A DNA stretch of 64,000 nt, from the NCBI RefSeq assembly GCF_016899725.1, contig NZ_JACLYU010000001.1, positions 274,194 through 338,193 on the forward strand. The letters run 5' to 3'. The stretch is from Bifidobacterium pullorum subsp. saeculare. Lineage in GTDB: Bacteria > Actinomycetota > Actinomycetes > Actinomycetales > Bifidobacteriaceae. A program made the position numbers and the translations under genes. The notes beneath the pieces were generated by a model. That model ran no database searches. It was not told the DNA's origin and saw only the letters and a list, made by a program, of their open reading frames with translations. This document shows, piece after piece, positions 17,281-26,685 of this stretch (the stretch's first letter is position 1; every line of letters starts with the position of its first letter).

Positions 17281-17391
17281 CGTCTCGGCACCACCTCGGC
17301 GGACGCCTTGCGCATGTTCATCACGACGTTCAACGAGGAGGGCGGATTCCCCTATCCCGTGCGCCTCAGCCGGGAGGAAGCCGTGCCATGA
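17281..17391 (+). other. Possible gene remnant upstream of folC
   Basis: The gap 17269-17519 has no complete gene. One frame ending at stop 17391 reads like a genuine protein tail (SADALRMFITTFNEEGGFPYPVRL and a charged end), with codon use typical of the region and nothing protein-like before 17280. It could be the leftover 3' end of a gene displaced at the island edge, or chance. A GCGCCCG/CGGGCGC hairpin follows near 17487-17505, just before folC. Confidence 0.2.
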
Positions 17392-17519
17392 GCTGCTCGC
17401 CCTGCCGTCCTAGGCTGCGCCGGACCGCCTGTCCGCCGAGGGCGAGGCGTAGGCGACGGCCGCTGGAACCGCTAGAATGACGTGAGGCGCCCGCCCCCGG
17501 GCGCACGAGACGAAGGAGC

Positions 17520-19145
17520 ATGGGAAGAGGCATGTCATTCGAGCATCCGAACAGGAACGGCGAGACCATCCGCGACGTGGAACGGGACATCATGTCCCGC
17601 CCCTCCGAGCGCAACACCACGAACCTGGATTTGAAGCGTATGACGATGATGCTCGACATCCTCGGCCACCCCGAGCAGTCCTTCCGTGTCATCCACGTCA
17701 CCGGCACCAACGGCAAGGGCTCCACCGCGCGCATGGCCGAGGCGATCTGCCGCGCCTACGGCATGCGCACCGGCCTGTACACCTCGCCGCATCTGGAGCG
17801 CATCAACGAGCGCATCGCTATCGACGGCCAGGAGCTGTCCGACGACGACTTCGTCGACGCATGGGACCAGGTCAAGGACTACGTGGCGCTCGTCGACGCG
17901 GCGATGGACCGGCAGGGCGCCCCGCGCATGAGCTTCTTCGAGGTCCTGACGGCCATGGCCATCTGGAAGTTCGCCGATGCCCCGGTCGACGTGGCGATCG
18001 TGGAGGTCGGCATGGGCGGGCGCTGGGACGCCACCAATGTGCTCGACGCGGACGCGGCCGTCATCGGCCCGGTGGACATGGACCACATGGCCTGGCTCGG
18101 GAACACCGTCGAGCAGATCGCCCAGGAGAAGGCCGGCATCATCAAGCCCGGCTGCACCGCCGTCATCGGCCCCCAGCCCCACGCCGAGGAGGTCATGCCC
18201 ATCCTCGAGGAGGCCGCCCGCGCGAACCAGGCCCGCCTCGTCCGCGACGGCGAGGAGATGGAGGTCGTCTCCCGCGCGCCGGCCGTCGGCGGGCAGGTCG
18301 CCACGCTCGCCACGCCGCTGGGCACCTACGAGGAGGTGCCGATCGCCAAGTTCGGCGAACACCAGGCGCATAACGCGCTCGCCGCGCTCGCCGCCTGCGA
18401 GACCGTGATCCCCGTCTCCGACGCGCTGGACGGCGACCTCGTGGCCGAGGCGCTTTCCGGCGTCAAGATCCCGGGGCGCATCGAGCAGATCCGCACCTCG
18501 CCCACGATCATCATCGACGGCGGGCACAACGTGAACGCCGCCGAGTCGCTGCGCGCCGCCATCGAGGAGAACTACGGCTTCACCCAGCTCGTGGGCGTCG
18601 TCGCGATGATGGAGGACAAGCAGGTCGAGGCCTACCTCGGCGTGCTCGAGCCGATCCTGAGCCAGGTGGTCGTCACCGAGAACTCGTGGCGCGACCGCGT
18701 GATGCCCGCCGACAAGCTCGAGCAGATCGCCGTCGGAGTGTTCGGCCGTGACCGCGTGGTGTGCGAGCCGGAGCTGCCCGACGCGATCCAGACCGCTGTG
18801 AACATGGTGGACGTCGACGACGAGCTCGGCGTCGGCTACGGCCACGGCGTGCTCATCTGCGGCAGCTTCGTGACCGCCGGCGACGCCCGCACCATGCTCA
18901 AGGAGCACGCCAGCCCCGTCATGGAGCGCGCGATGGGCATCCACCAGCCCGTGGTGGAACCCGAGCCGCGCGGCGATGACCAGGATGCCGATGACTGGGA
19001 CCCCGCCGACTTCGACGGCGACGAGCTCGCCTCCGGCCTGCCCCTGGACGCGGTGAAGGCCGTGGAGGAAGCCGCCGCCACGGCGGCGCCATCCGACCGG
19101 ACCGACCCGTCCGAGCCGCCGGCCTCCGGCGCGGACGCCGCCTGA
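17520..19145 (+). CDS. folC: Folylpolyglutamate synthase / dihydrofolate synthase
   Basis: FolC adds glutamate to folates (and to dihydropteroate) using ATP, keeping folates in the cell. The Mur-ligase-type P-loop HVTGTNGKGST lies near residue 59, the FFEVLTAMA and VGMGGRWDATN segments follow, and GGHNVNAAES marks the C-terminal domain. At 541 residues it is longer than usual; the last 70 are acidic and Ala-rich, without recognisable domain. AAGGAG sits only one base before the first ATG (17520), so the ATG at 17532 is also possible. smc starts 20 bases after its stop, and the folC-smc order suggests one transcript. Confidence 0.93.
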   Translation: MGRGMSFEHPNRNGETIRDVERDIMSRPSERNTTNLDLKRMTMMLDILGHPEQSFRVIHVTGTNGKGSTARMAEAICRAYGMRTGLYTSPHLERINERIAIDGQELSDDDFVDAWDQVKDYVALVDAAMDRQGAPRMSFFEVLTAMAIWKFADAPVDVAIVEVGMGGRWDATNVLDADAAVIGPVDMDHMAWLGNTVEQIAQEKAGIIKPGCTAVIGPQPHAEEVMPILEEAARANQARLVRDGEEMEVVSRAPAVGGQVATLATPLGTYEEVPIAKFGEHQAHNALAALAACETVIPVSDALDGDLVAEALSGVKIPGRIEQIRTSPTIIIDGGHNVNAAESLRAAIEENYGFTQLVGVVAMMEDKQVEAYLGVLEPILSQVVVTENSWRDRVMPADKLEQIAVGVFGRDRVVCEPELPDAIQTAVNMVDVDDELGVGYGHGVLICGSFVTAGDARTMLKEHASPVMERAMGIHQPVVEPEPRGDDQDADDWDPADFDGDELASGLPLDAVKAVEEAAATAAPSDRTDPSEPPASGADAA

Positions 19146-19164
19146 GGGGCCGCACGGAGCCGCG

Positions 19165-22100
19165 ATGTACCTCAAGGAACTGACCCTCAAGGGGTTCAAA
19201 TCGTTCGCCTCCGCGACGACGCTGCGCTTCGAGCCCGGCATCACCGCCGTCGTCGGACCGAACGGCTCGGGCAAATCGAACATCGTCGACGCGCTGACGT
19301 GGGTGATGGGCGAGCAGGGCGCGAGGAACCTCAGAGGCAGCTCCATGGAGGACGTCATCTTCGCCGGCACCGCCTCCCGGCCGCCGCTCGGCCGCGCCCA
19401 GGTGAGCTTGACCATCGACAACGCCGACCACGCGCTCGGCATCGACTACGCCGAGGTGACGATCAGCCGCACGATCTTCCGCAACGGCGGCTCCGAATAC
19501 GCGATCAACGGCACGCCCTGCCGCCTCCTCGACGTCCAGGAGCTGCTGAGCGACACCGGCCTGGGCCAGCAGATGCACGTCATCGTCGGCCAGGGCCGGC
19601 TCGACGCGATCCTCAGGGCCGACCCTGCCGGCAACCGAGCCTTCATCGAGGAAGCCGCCGGCATCCTCAAGCACCGCAAACGCAAGGAACGCGCGCTGCG
19701 CAAACTCGCCAACACCGAGACCAACCTGAGCCGATTGGACGATCTGTTGGGTGAGATCCGCCGCCAGATGGGGCCGCTGGACCGCCAGGCGCGCGTCTCG
19801 CGCCGCGCCGACGCCATCCAGGTGTCCCTGCGCGACGCCCAGGCCCGCCTCCTGGCCGACGACGCCGCCCGCGCCGCGGCCGCCCGCGCCGACGTGCGCG
19901 CCGAACTGACCCGGGTGCGCGCCGATCTCGCCGCCTCCCGCCGCGACCTCGCCCACGTCAAGGTGCGCATCGAACAGGTCGAGGCCGCCGCCGGCGCCTC
20001 GAGCCCCGCCATCGACCGCGTCAACCAGACCTGGCGCTCCCTGTCCCAGACCAAGGAACGGCTCGACGCGCTCGCCTCCCTCGCCGCCGAACGCGCCCGC
20101 GCCGTGGCGGGTCGCATCGCCGCCGAGCCGGGGGAGGACCCGGACCTGCTCGAACGCCGTGCCACCGAACTCGACAGCCAGGCCAAGGCCCAGGCCGCGG
20201 CCGTGGACGACGCCCGCCTCACACTCGACCAGGCCACCGAGGCCCGCGCCGACCACGAGCGCCGCCTCGCCGCCGTGCGCCAGACCCTCACCGAGCTGCG
20301 CCGTGACGCCAAGGAACGCGACGGGCGCATCGCCGGCCTCAAGGAGCGGATCGCCCGCGAGGAGGCCGCCGTCCAATCCGCCGACACCCGGTCCAAGGAC
20401 TTCGCCGCCCAGCGCGCCCAGCTCGCCACCCAACGCGACGAGGCCCAGGCCGACCGCGACCGGCTCGAGGCCGAGGCGAGCGCCGGCGACGGTGACGACG
20501 GCGCCGCGCTCGACGCGGCCCGCGCCAGCCTCGCCGAACGCCGCGAGGCGCTGGACGCGATGCTCGAGCGCCAACGCGAACTCCAATCGCGCATCGTCTC
20601 CCTCGACGCCAAAGCCGACGCCCTGCGCGACACGTTGGACAGCCGCGACGCCTCCGGTTCCCTCGCCGATGACGCGTCCGTGGGCGCGCTCGGCCCCCTC
20701 ACCGACTTCATCCGCGTGGCCGACGGCTGGGAGGACGCCGTCGCCCGAGCCCTCGGCCAGTTCGCCGGCGCGACCGTCGTCCCCGGCGAGGACGGCCTGC
20801 TGCGCGCGCTGGACCTCGCCGACGAACGCCGCCTCGGCGCGACCGCCGTCATCCGTCCGCTCACCGTCGACGGCACGGACGCCTCCGACGACACCGCCGG
20901 CATCACCGCGCCATGCCCGCTGGGCGCGCTCGTCCATCCGAACCCCGAGGCTGCGGACGGAGCGCGGGCATGCGCGGTCGCCGCCGCCGTGCGCGCGTTG
21001 CTGCGCGGCGCGATGGCCGCGCCCACGGCCCGCGACGCCCAACGGATGACGGCGGCGGGGGAGTGCGCCCTCGCCGTGACCCGAGGCGGCGAAGTGTTCG
21101 CCGCGGGCGTCGCCGCCGCCGGCGGCTCGGGGCTGGCGCACAGCGGCCTCGCGCTCGCCGCCCGCCGCGACCAGGCCCTCGCCCAGGCCAAGGCGCTGCG
21201 CGCCGAGGCCGGGGACCTGGACCGCGAGGTGGACGCGGCCCGCGCCGCCCGCGACGAGGCCGCCCGCGCCGTGGACGCCGAGACCACGCGGCGCACCGAG
21301 GCCCGCCTCAGGGCCGAGCAATCCGCCCGGGCGCTCAAGACGGCCGCCGGCCGCCTCGCCGGCCTCGACCGCCAGATCGCCGACCTCGACGCCAAGACCC
21401 GCGACGTGGCCGACGGCCGCGCCGACCACGCCACCAGACTCGACGACCTCGCCCAGGCGCTCGCCGCCGCGCAGCAGGCGGGCGACGGCCGCGCCGATTC
21501 CGAGGCACTCGCCGAACGTGAACGCACTCTGGAACAGGCCCTGGACGCGCTGCGCGAACGGGAAGTGACCGCGAAACTCGCCTGGGGCGAGGCCACGCGC
21601 ACCGCCGAATCCCTGGCCCGCCAAGCCGGGCTGCTGCACGCCAACGCGCGCGAGGCGGCCGAACGCCGCGAGCGCATCGACCGGCGGAACCGGCGGCTCA
21701 AAGCCCAGGCTGGCCGGCTCGAGGGCATCGCACGGGACGCCACGGCGGTCGCGGCGATGGCCGCCGACGCCATCGCCGGCGTCGTCAGCCGGCGTGAAGC
21801 GCTCCAGGCGGAGGCCTCAGGCCACGACGCCGAGCTCAAGGAGCTGCGCGCCCGCCGCGACGCCATCGAACCCACCGTCACGGAGCTGACGGGTCGCGAG
21901 CACGCGCTCGACGTGACCCGCGAACGCCTGGCCACCGAGCACGGTCAGCTGGCGCAGCGGGCCACCGACGAACTCGGCATGGACCTCGAGACGCTGGTGC
22001 GCGACTACGGGCCCGAAGTGCCCGTCCCCCTCCTCGACGACGACGGCAACCCCATCCCCGTGGACGACGGCGCCACGGACGGCGAGGTCGTGCCGGACGG

Positions 22101-22782
22101 CCCCGTGGTGTACCGGACGGCGCCCTATGTACGCGCGGAGCAGGAGCGGCGCCTGGAGAAGGCGCGGCGCGACCTCAAGGCGTTGGGCAAGGTGAACCCG
22201 CTGGCCACCGAGGAATACGACGCCCTGCGCGAACGCAACCAGTACCTCGCCGCCCAACGCGACGACGTGGCGCGGTCCCGCGACGACCTCATGCGCCTGG
22301 TCAAGGACCTCGACGGCACAATGACCGAGGTGTTCCGCTCCGCTTTCGAAGACACGGCGGCCGCCTTCGAACGGGTGTTCGCCACGCTGTTCCCCGGCGG
22401 GAAGGGCCGGCTGCGCCTGGAGGATCCGGAGGACCTGCGCGCCACCGGCGTGATCGTCGAGGCCAGCCCGGCCGGCAAGCGGGTCAAACAGCTGAGCCTG
22501 CTGTCCGGCGGGGAACGCAGCCTGACCGCATTGGCGCTGCTGTTCGCGATCTTCACCGCGCGGCCCAGCCCGTTCTATGTGATGGACGAGGTGGAGGCGG
22601 CGCTCGACGACGTCAACCTCACGCGTCTGCTGGACGCCCTCCGGCAATTGCGCGAGCACGCCCAGCTCATCGTCATCACCCACCAGCAGCGTACGATGGC
22701 CATCGCCGACGCGCTCTATGGTGTCACCATGCGCACCGACGGCGTGACCACCGTGGTCTCGCAGCGGCTGCGGCACAGCTGA
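19165..22782 (+). CDS. smc: Chromosome segregation ATPase SMC
   Basis: SMC organises and separates chromosomes together with ScpA and ScpB, which are encoded at 40.6-42.1 kb. The 1205-residue chain has the full plan: N-terminal head with Walker A GPNGSGKSN near residue 32, long Ala/Arg/Glu-rich coiled coils, a hinge at about 510-680 (GPLTDFIRVADGWEDAVARA onward), the return coil, and the C-terminal head with signature LLSGGERSL near 1110 and Walker B FYVMDEVEAALDD near 1136. The start ATG 19165 has GGAG eight bases upstream. Very GC-rich coiled coils produce long false reading frames on the opposite strand. Confidence 0.97.
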   Translation: MYLKELTLKGFKSFASATTLRFEPGITAVVGPNGSGKSNIVDALTWVMGEQGARNLRGSSMEDVIFAGTASRPPLGRAQVSLTIDNADHALGIDYAEVTISRTIFRNGGSEYAINGTPCRLLDVQELLSDTGLGQQMHVIVGQGRLDAILRADPAGNRAFIEEAAGILKHRKRKERALRKLANTETNLSRLDDLLGEIRRQMGPLDRQARVSRRADAIQVSLRDAQARLLADDAARAAAARADVRAELTRVRADLAASRRDLAHVKVRIEQVEAAAGASSPAIDRVNQTWRSLSQTKERLDALASLAAERARAVAGRIAAEPGEDPDLLERRATELDSQAKAQAAAVDDARLTLDQATEARADHERRLAAVRQTLTELRRDAKERDGRIAGLKERIAREEAAVQSADTRSKDFAAQRAQLATQRDEAQADRDRLEAEASAGDGDDGAALDAARASLAERREALDAMLERQRELQSRIVSLDAKADALRDTLDSRDASGSLADDASVGALGPLTDFIRVADGWEDAVARALGQFAGATVVPGEDGLLRALDLADERRLGATAVIRPLTVDGTDASDDTAGITAPCPLGALVHPNPEAADGARACAVAAAVRALLRGAMAAPTARDAQRMTAAGECALAVTRGGEVFAAGVAAAGGSGLAHSGLALAARRDQALAQAKALRAEAGDLDREVDAARAARDEAARAVDAETTRRTEARLRAEQSARALKTAAGRLAGLDRQIADLDAKTRDVADGRADHATRLDDLAQALAAAQQAGDGRADSEALAERERTLEQALDALREREVTAKLAWGEATRTAESLARQAGLLHANAREAAERRERIDRRNRRLKAQAGRLEGIARDATAVAAMAADAIAGVVSRREALQAEASGHDAELKELRARRDAIEPTVTELTGREHALDVTRERLATEHGQLAQRATDELGMDLETLVRDYGPEVPVPLLDDDGNPIPVDDGATDGEVVPDGPVVYRTAPYVRAEQERRLEKARRDLKALGKVNPLATEEYDALRERNQYLAAQRDDVARSRDDLMRLVKDLDGTMTEVFRSAFEDTAAAFERVFATLFPGGKGRLRLEDPEDLRATGVIVEASPAGKRVKQLSLLSGGERSLTALALLFAIFTARPSPFYVMDEVEAALDDVNLTRLLDALRQLREHAQLIVITHQQRTMAIADALYGVTMRTDGVTTVVSQRLRHS

Positions 22783-22792
22783 GCCGGCTCAG
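22779..22792. terminator. Palindrome spanning both stop codons (smc and zinc-ribbon gene)
   Basis: The perfect 14-base palindrome CTGAGCCGGCTCAG contains the smc stop (22780-22782) and, on the other strand, the stop of the convergent zinc-ribbon gene (22789-22791). With only six bases between the genes it is the only candidate for a two-way transcription end. Confidence 0.4.
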
Positions 22793-23721
22793 TGCTGCAT
22801 GGTGACGCTGACGATGGAATCGCCGTCGGTGTCGTAGAGCGTGTAATGTCCGTTGCCGAAATCGCTCCAGTGACCCTGCTGGTCATACCAGGTCGTGCCC
22901 GCCGCCTGCTGCGAGTAGGTGAAGGTGTTGCCCTGGCCCACTGTCAGTGTGAGCGCGCCGGCTTTGATGCCCATGAGACCGATCGAGAGCTCCCAGGTGC
23001 CGATCACGTTGCCGCGCGTGGCACCCTTGGGAATCGTCAGCTGCACGGCGGCGCCCTTGGCCTCGTCCTTCATGATGCCGTCGTCGGACACGCCGACCAA
23101 CGACAGTAGATCGGGGAGCGTCTTGGTTTCGCCGTCGGCCGTCATGGTGATGTCAGTGAGCTCATAGGTGACGGAATCTCCGGAGATCGTGCCCTTATCG
23201 ACGGAGCCTGACACATTGCTGCCCGGGTATTCCGGGGTGGTGATCGAAAAGTGCCCGTCGGTGACGCTCAGATTGATCGTGTCATCCGAGTAATCCCCCG
23301 GCGTGAACGAATACGTGCCATCGATGTTCTTGGCGCGTGTGTCCGCCGAGGCTTTGACGCCGAACGCCACCGCCACGATGATGGCGATGACGGCGACGAC
23401 AGCGACCACAATGATCGTGGTGCGCTTCTTCGGCGACATCGGTGTTTTGGCTGCGACGGCAGCCGGCACCGCGGCGGCCTGAGGATACGTCTGGGGCGGC
23501 ACCTGCCCGGGCTGCACCGGGTACAGGGGCTGCGCAGGCTGCGGGCCCGGCACGACGTACATGGGCTGGCCGGGCTGTGGCGTCTGCGCGGGCGCGGAGA
23601 CCGGTCCGGCAGCCGTGGCGTCGCTAGCCGGCGCAGCATTGGCTACCGGTGCGCCGCATGAGATACAGAATCTGGCGCCGTCGGGCAGCGCCGCTCCACA
23701 ATGAGCACATGTTGATGGCAT
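22789..23721 (-). CDS. Zinc-ribbon membrane protein
   Basis: The 310-residue protein has three parts. Residues 1-25 are a zinc ribbon with two CxxC pairs (CAHCG and CISCG). A proline/glutamine-rich linker runs to about residue 105. A single membrane helix (TTIIVVAVVAVIAIIVAVAF) follows, and then about 180 residues with beta-rich repeats containing ITTPEYPG and GNVIGTWELSIG, presumably outside the cell. This layout is common in actinobacterial and firmicute surface proteins of unknown function. GAAGAAGG precedes the ATG. It converges on smc with six bases between stops. Function unknown; layout secure. Confidence 0.8.
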   Translation of the reverse strand: MPSTCAHCGAALPDGARFCISCGAPVANAAPASDATAAGPVSAPAQTPQPGQPMYVVPGPQPAQPLYPVQPGQVPPQTYPQAAAVPAAVAAKTPMSPKKRTTIIVVAVVAVIAIIVAVAFGVKASADTRAKNIDGTYSFTPGDYSDDTINLSVTDGHFSITTPEYPGSNVSGSVDKGTISGDSVTYELTDITMTADGETKTLPDLLSLVGVSDDGIMKDEAKGAAVQLTIPKGATRGNVIGTWELSIGLMGIKAGALTLTVGQGNTFTYSQQAAGTTWYDQQGHWSDFGNGHYTLYDTDGDSIVSVTMQH

Positions 23722-24004
23722 GACAACCTTCTTCCCCTGTGCCTACGGATGACACTCGTTGTCATTCGTTGCACGGAAACAAGCCTACCGCGTTTACGCC
23801 GACAACTGGGGCAGCGACTCGGGAAATGGTTCGCATTCGGGCGATTACCCGATGGGATTGGTAGGCTGAGGCGTACGTCGATCGGGCGGCCGGCTGCCGT
23901 CTGACCGACGAGAGAAGCACGGGGAAACCGCTCCGTATGATTGGCACGCCGAAAGGCAGTCCGACCAACCAGTTCGGGGCATGGATCGAGGAAGCGGTCA
24001 GCGG

Positions 24005-25252
24005 ATGATGAGGGGAACGGCGAAGGATACGTTGCGCAGCCTTCAGCCTGTGATCGTAGGCGCGGACATCCTGGCATACTCGTACGTCCGTTGTTTCCAT
24101 GAGGCGTATGGCGTGCAATCCATCGTGTTGGCCAGCCAGAACTAGAAATATATGTCCACGAGCCGGTTCTGCGAGTATCGCGTCGTCCCGGGGATCGACA
24201 GGGAATCCGTGCTGCTGCCCTATCTGGTCACGTTGGGCAGGCAGCTTGCCCAGGAGCGCAAAATTCCTCTGCTGTTGGGAGTCGGCGATTGGTATGTCCG
24301 GCTGATCTCACAGAACAAGGCGCAGTTGTCCCCATGGTTCACCGTGCCCTATATCGATTTTCCGCTGCTTGACCGCATCACGCAGAAAGACGAGTTCTAT
24401 CATATCTGCGAACGGCTGAACATCCCGTATCCTCGCACCTGGGAGGTTGACTGCTCCGATCCCGACGCCACCGTCGATGCCCGGTCGTTCACCTATCCGC
24501 TGATCGCCAAGCCCTCGAATTCCGCACTGTACCATTACGTGCAATTCGAAGGGCAGGAGAAAGTATTCACCATCGAGACTCCTGAAAAGCTGACCTGGCT
24601 GGTCGAGACACTGAAGCGATCCTCCTATGACAAAGCATTATTGATCCAGGAATACATTCCCGGTGATGACGCTCGGCTGCGGTCCATCACCTGCTTCTGC
24701 GACGCGGAGGGCAATGTGTCGGTCTCCTGCATGGGCAAGGTGGTGCTGCAGGACCATGATCCGACCGCCATCGGCAATCCCGTGTGCATCATCGATGACT
24801 ATGACCAGGAGGTGCTGGATCAGGCCGCGCGATTCCTGAACGAGGTCGGTTACGAAGGATACGCGAATTTCGATGCCAAATTCGATGAACGGGACGGGAC
24901 GTACAAGTTCTTCGAGATCAACACGCGGCCCGGTCGTAACACGTATTATGTGACGTTGGCGGGGGAGAATTTCGTCAAACCGATCGTGGAGCATTATGTC
25001 TTGGGTCATGATGCCGAACCAACCCTGGCGAACCACCGATTCGCATACCGCGTGATTCCCACCATGGTCATTCGCCGGTATGCCGACCCCTCGTCATGGC
25101 AGCAGGTGCGGCAGCGCCTTCACGACCATCGCGACGGATGCCCGCTGTTCTACAGGAAGGACACTCTGGCGCACAACTTCTGGTCGTTGCTGACCTATCT
25201 GCATCAGATCATCAAATTCCATCGGTATGTCGGTTCACGGCCACGGCAGTGA
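24005..25252 (+). pseudogene. ATP-grasp ligase, D-aspartate-ligase-like, with in-frame amber stop
   Basis: The reading from ATG 24005 gives VIVGADILAYSYVRCFHEAY, the N-terminal fold of COG3919-type ATP-grasp ligases, then meets TAG at 24143-24145 and continues in the same frame through KYMSTSRFCEYRVV to 25252. The paralog at 25322-26575 has the matching N-terminus (VILGGDLGAYALARELNDAY) uninterrupted, so the stop is inside the gene. ATP-grasp features follow: YPLIAKPSNS, LIQEYIPGDD, YANFDAKFDE and FFEINTRPGRN. Re-start at ATG 24152 would lack the first subdomain. The family includes the ligase that adds D-aspartate to peptidoglycan side chains. GC is lower than in the surroundings. It may be decayed, suppressed, or a single sequencing error. 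Confidence 0.75.
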
Positions 25253-25275
25253 CCGTGAACGTTGGCAACGGTGCT

Positions 25276-25308
25276 CGGATGGATCCGCCTATGGGACGGA
25301 TCCATCCG
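25276..25308. terminator. Two-way terminator between the ATP-grasp genes
   Basis: A perfect 12-bp stem, CGGATGGATCCG with CGGATCCATCCG (25276-25287 and 25297-25308), lies between the convergent stops at 25252 and 25322. The 9-base loop and symmetric arms suit termination from both sides. Confidence 0.65.
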
Positions 25309-25321
25309 CCGGCAGCGTGGC

Positions 25322-26575
25322 CTAGAAGCCGGTGTCGGTCGGCTTGGGGTAGTATTTGCGGAATTTGACGACCTGGTGCAGTTCGGATTCCATAAGGCGC
25401 AGCCAGCGCTTGACACCGCCGTCGCGCGGATTGCGCTGCGGATTGACGCGCCCGGCGCGCATAAGGCGCCTGACCTGCGCCATGAGCTCCGGATCGGTGA
25501 CGTAGCGGCGGAGCAGCGGGTTGGGAATGATCGAGTACAGCGCCTCGCCGTCAGCGGTGCGCGGCGCCATCGGATGGCCGTCGATGGCATCGGAGACGAG
25601 CACTTCCATAGGATTGATGCCGGCCGCCTGCACATAGAAGTTGTTGCGTCCGATGCGCGGGTTGAGCTCCAGGAAGAAGAACTCGCCGGTGCGCGGATCG
25701 CGCTTGACGTCGAAGTTCGCGAATCCCCGGTACGGCATCGACTCCAGGAAGCGACGCGCCGGCTCCAGAATCTGCGGCACAGGCTCGGTGACCATCGCGC
25801 ACGGGTTGCCCAGCGTGGCGGGATGGTGCTCCTCGAGCAGCACATGCGCCGAGCACAGCAGCGACACCGTGCCGGTGGAGTCCACGTAGGCGGTGACCGA
25901 ATACATGCCGGTGTCGTCGCCGGGAACGAGCTCCTGCGCGACGAAGGTGCCGCGGAAGCCCGCCTTCGCCAGCGTCGCCCACAGGGCCTGCAGCGCCGCA
26001 TCGTCGTCGATCCGGTACACCTTCTGCCGTCCGGGGAAAACAAGGTTCTCGTAGTCGGAGCTGTCGGCCGGCTTGGCGACCACGGGGAAGCGCAGGTCGG
26101 ACGGCGTGGGCGCGGGGCTCCAGCCGGCGTCGGCGGCGTCCACGAAGTCCACGTAATGCGACCGGGGGACCGGCATGCCCTGCTCGGCGGCCAGCTGCGC
26201 GAAGATGCGCTTGTCGCTGACCTGGTCGATGACCTGCAGCGGGGGGATCGGCACCACATACCACTGCTCGAGCCGGTCGCGATGCTCGGCGAGCACGCGG
26301 ATACGCCAATCGGTGTTGGCGAGCAGCAGCAGACGGCGGTCCGGCCGCTCCTGCTTGAGCTGCCTGCCCAGACGGCACAGTTCGTCGACGAGCGGCTCCG
26401 CCTCGTTCGCCTGGGCGAACGCGTGGCGCGTCAGGATGTGCGAGTCCCGGATCGCGTTCGGATCGTAGGCCGTGACCATGATCGGCCGGACGCCGTAGGC
26501 GTCGTTGAGCTCGCGGGCCAGCGCATAGGCGCCCAGATCGCCGCCGAGGATCACCGGTTGGAAGGAAGTCATCAC
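25322..26575 (-). CDS. ATP-grasp ligase, D-aspartate-ligase-like
   Basis: This is an intact 417-residue paralog of the neighbouring broken gene. The N-terminal subdomain (FQPVILGGDLGAYALAREL) is followed by the ATP-grasp core: FPVVAKPADS near residue 143, the ELVPGDD loop, and the metal-binding FFLELNPRIGRNN near 290. Members of this group (COG3919) form amide bonds between a carboxyl and an amine; the best-known one ligates D-Asp to the stem-peptide lysine or ornithine of peptidoglycan. GAAGGACC precedes ATG 26575. It is transcribed away from the aminotransferase gene at 26686, sharing a 110-base promoter gap. The substrate is inference; the fold is clear. Confidence 0.85.
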   Translation of the reverse strand: MMTSFQPVILGGDLGAYALARELNDAYGVRPIMVTAYDPNAIRDSHILTRHAFAQANEAEPLVDELCRLGRQLKQERPDRRLLLLANTDWRIRVLAEHRDRLEQWYVVPIPPLQVIDQVSDKRIFAQLAAEQGMPVPRSHYVDFVDAADAGWSPAPTPSDLRFPVVAKPADSSDYENLVFPGRQKVYRIDDDAALQALWATLAKAGFRGTFVAQELVPGDDTGMYSVTAYVDSTGTVSLLCSAHVLLEEHHPATLGNPCAMVTEPVPQILEPARRFLESMPYRGFANFDVKRDPRTGEFFFLELNPRIGRNNFYVQAAGINPMEVLVSDAIDGHPMAPRTADGEALYSIIPNPLLRRYVTDPELMAQVRRLMRAGRVNPQRNPRDGGVKRWLRLMESELHQVVKFRKYYPKPTDTGF

Positions 26576-26685
26576 TTTGGTCCTTCATATGGAGTTGTGG
26601 GCACTGCCGTGCCTAAGATGTCGTGAGTCATTGTACAAGGCGACGCCGCGAACGCCGTTGCCACCCGCGCATATGGAGGTTGCCC

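Noticed and set aside
18919..21639. Very long minus-strand frame opposite folC and smc
   Set aside because: It mirrors coiled-coil codons of smc; the composition is low-complexity Gly/Leu/Val and no family pattern appears.
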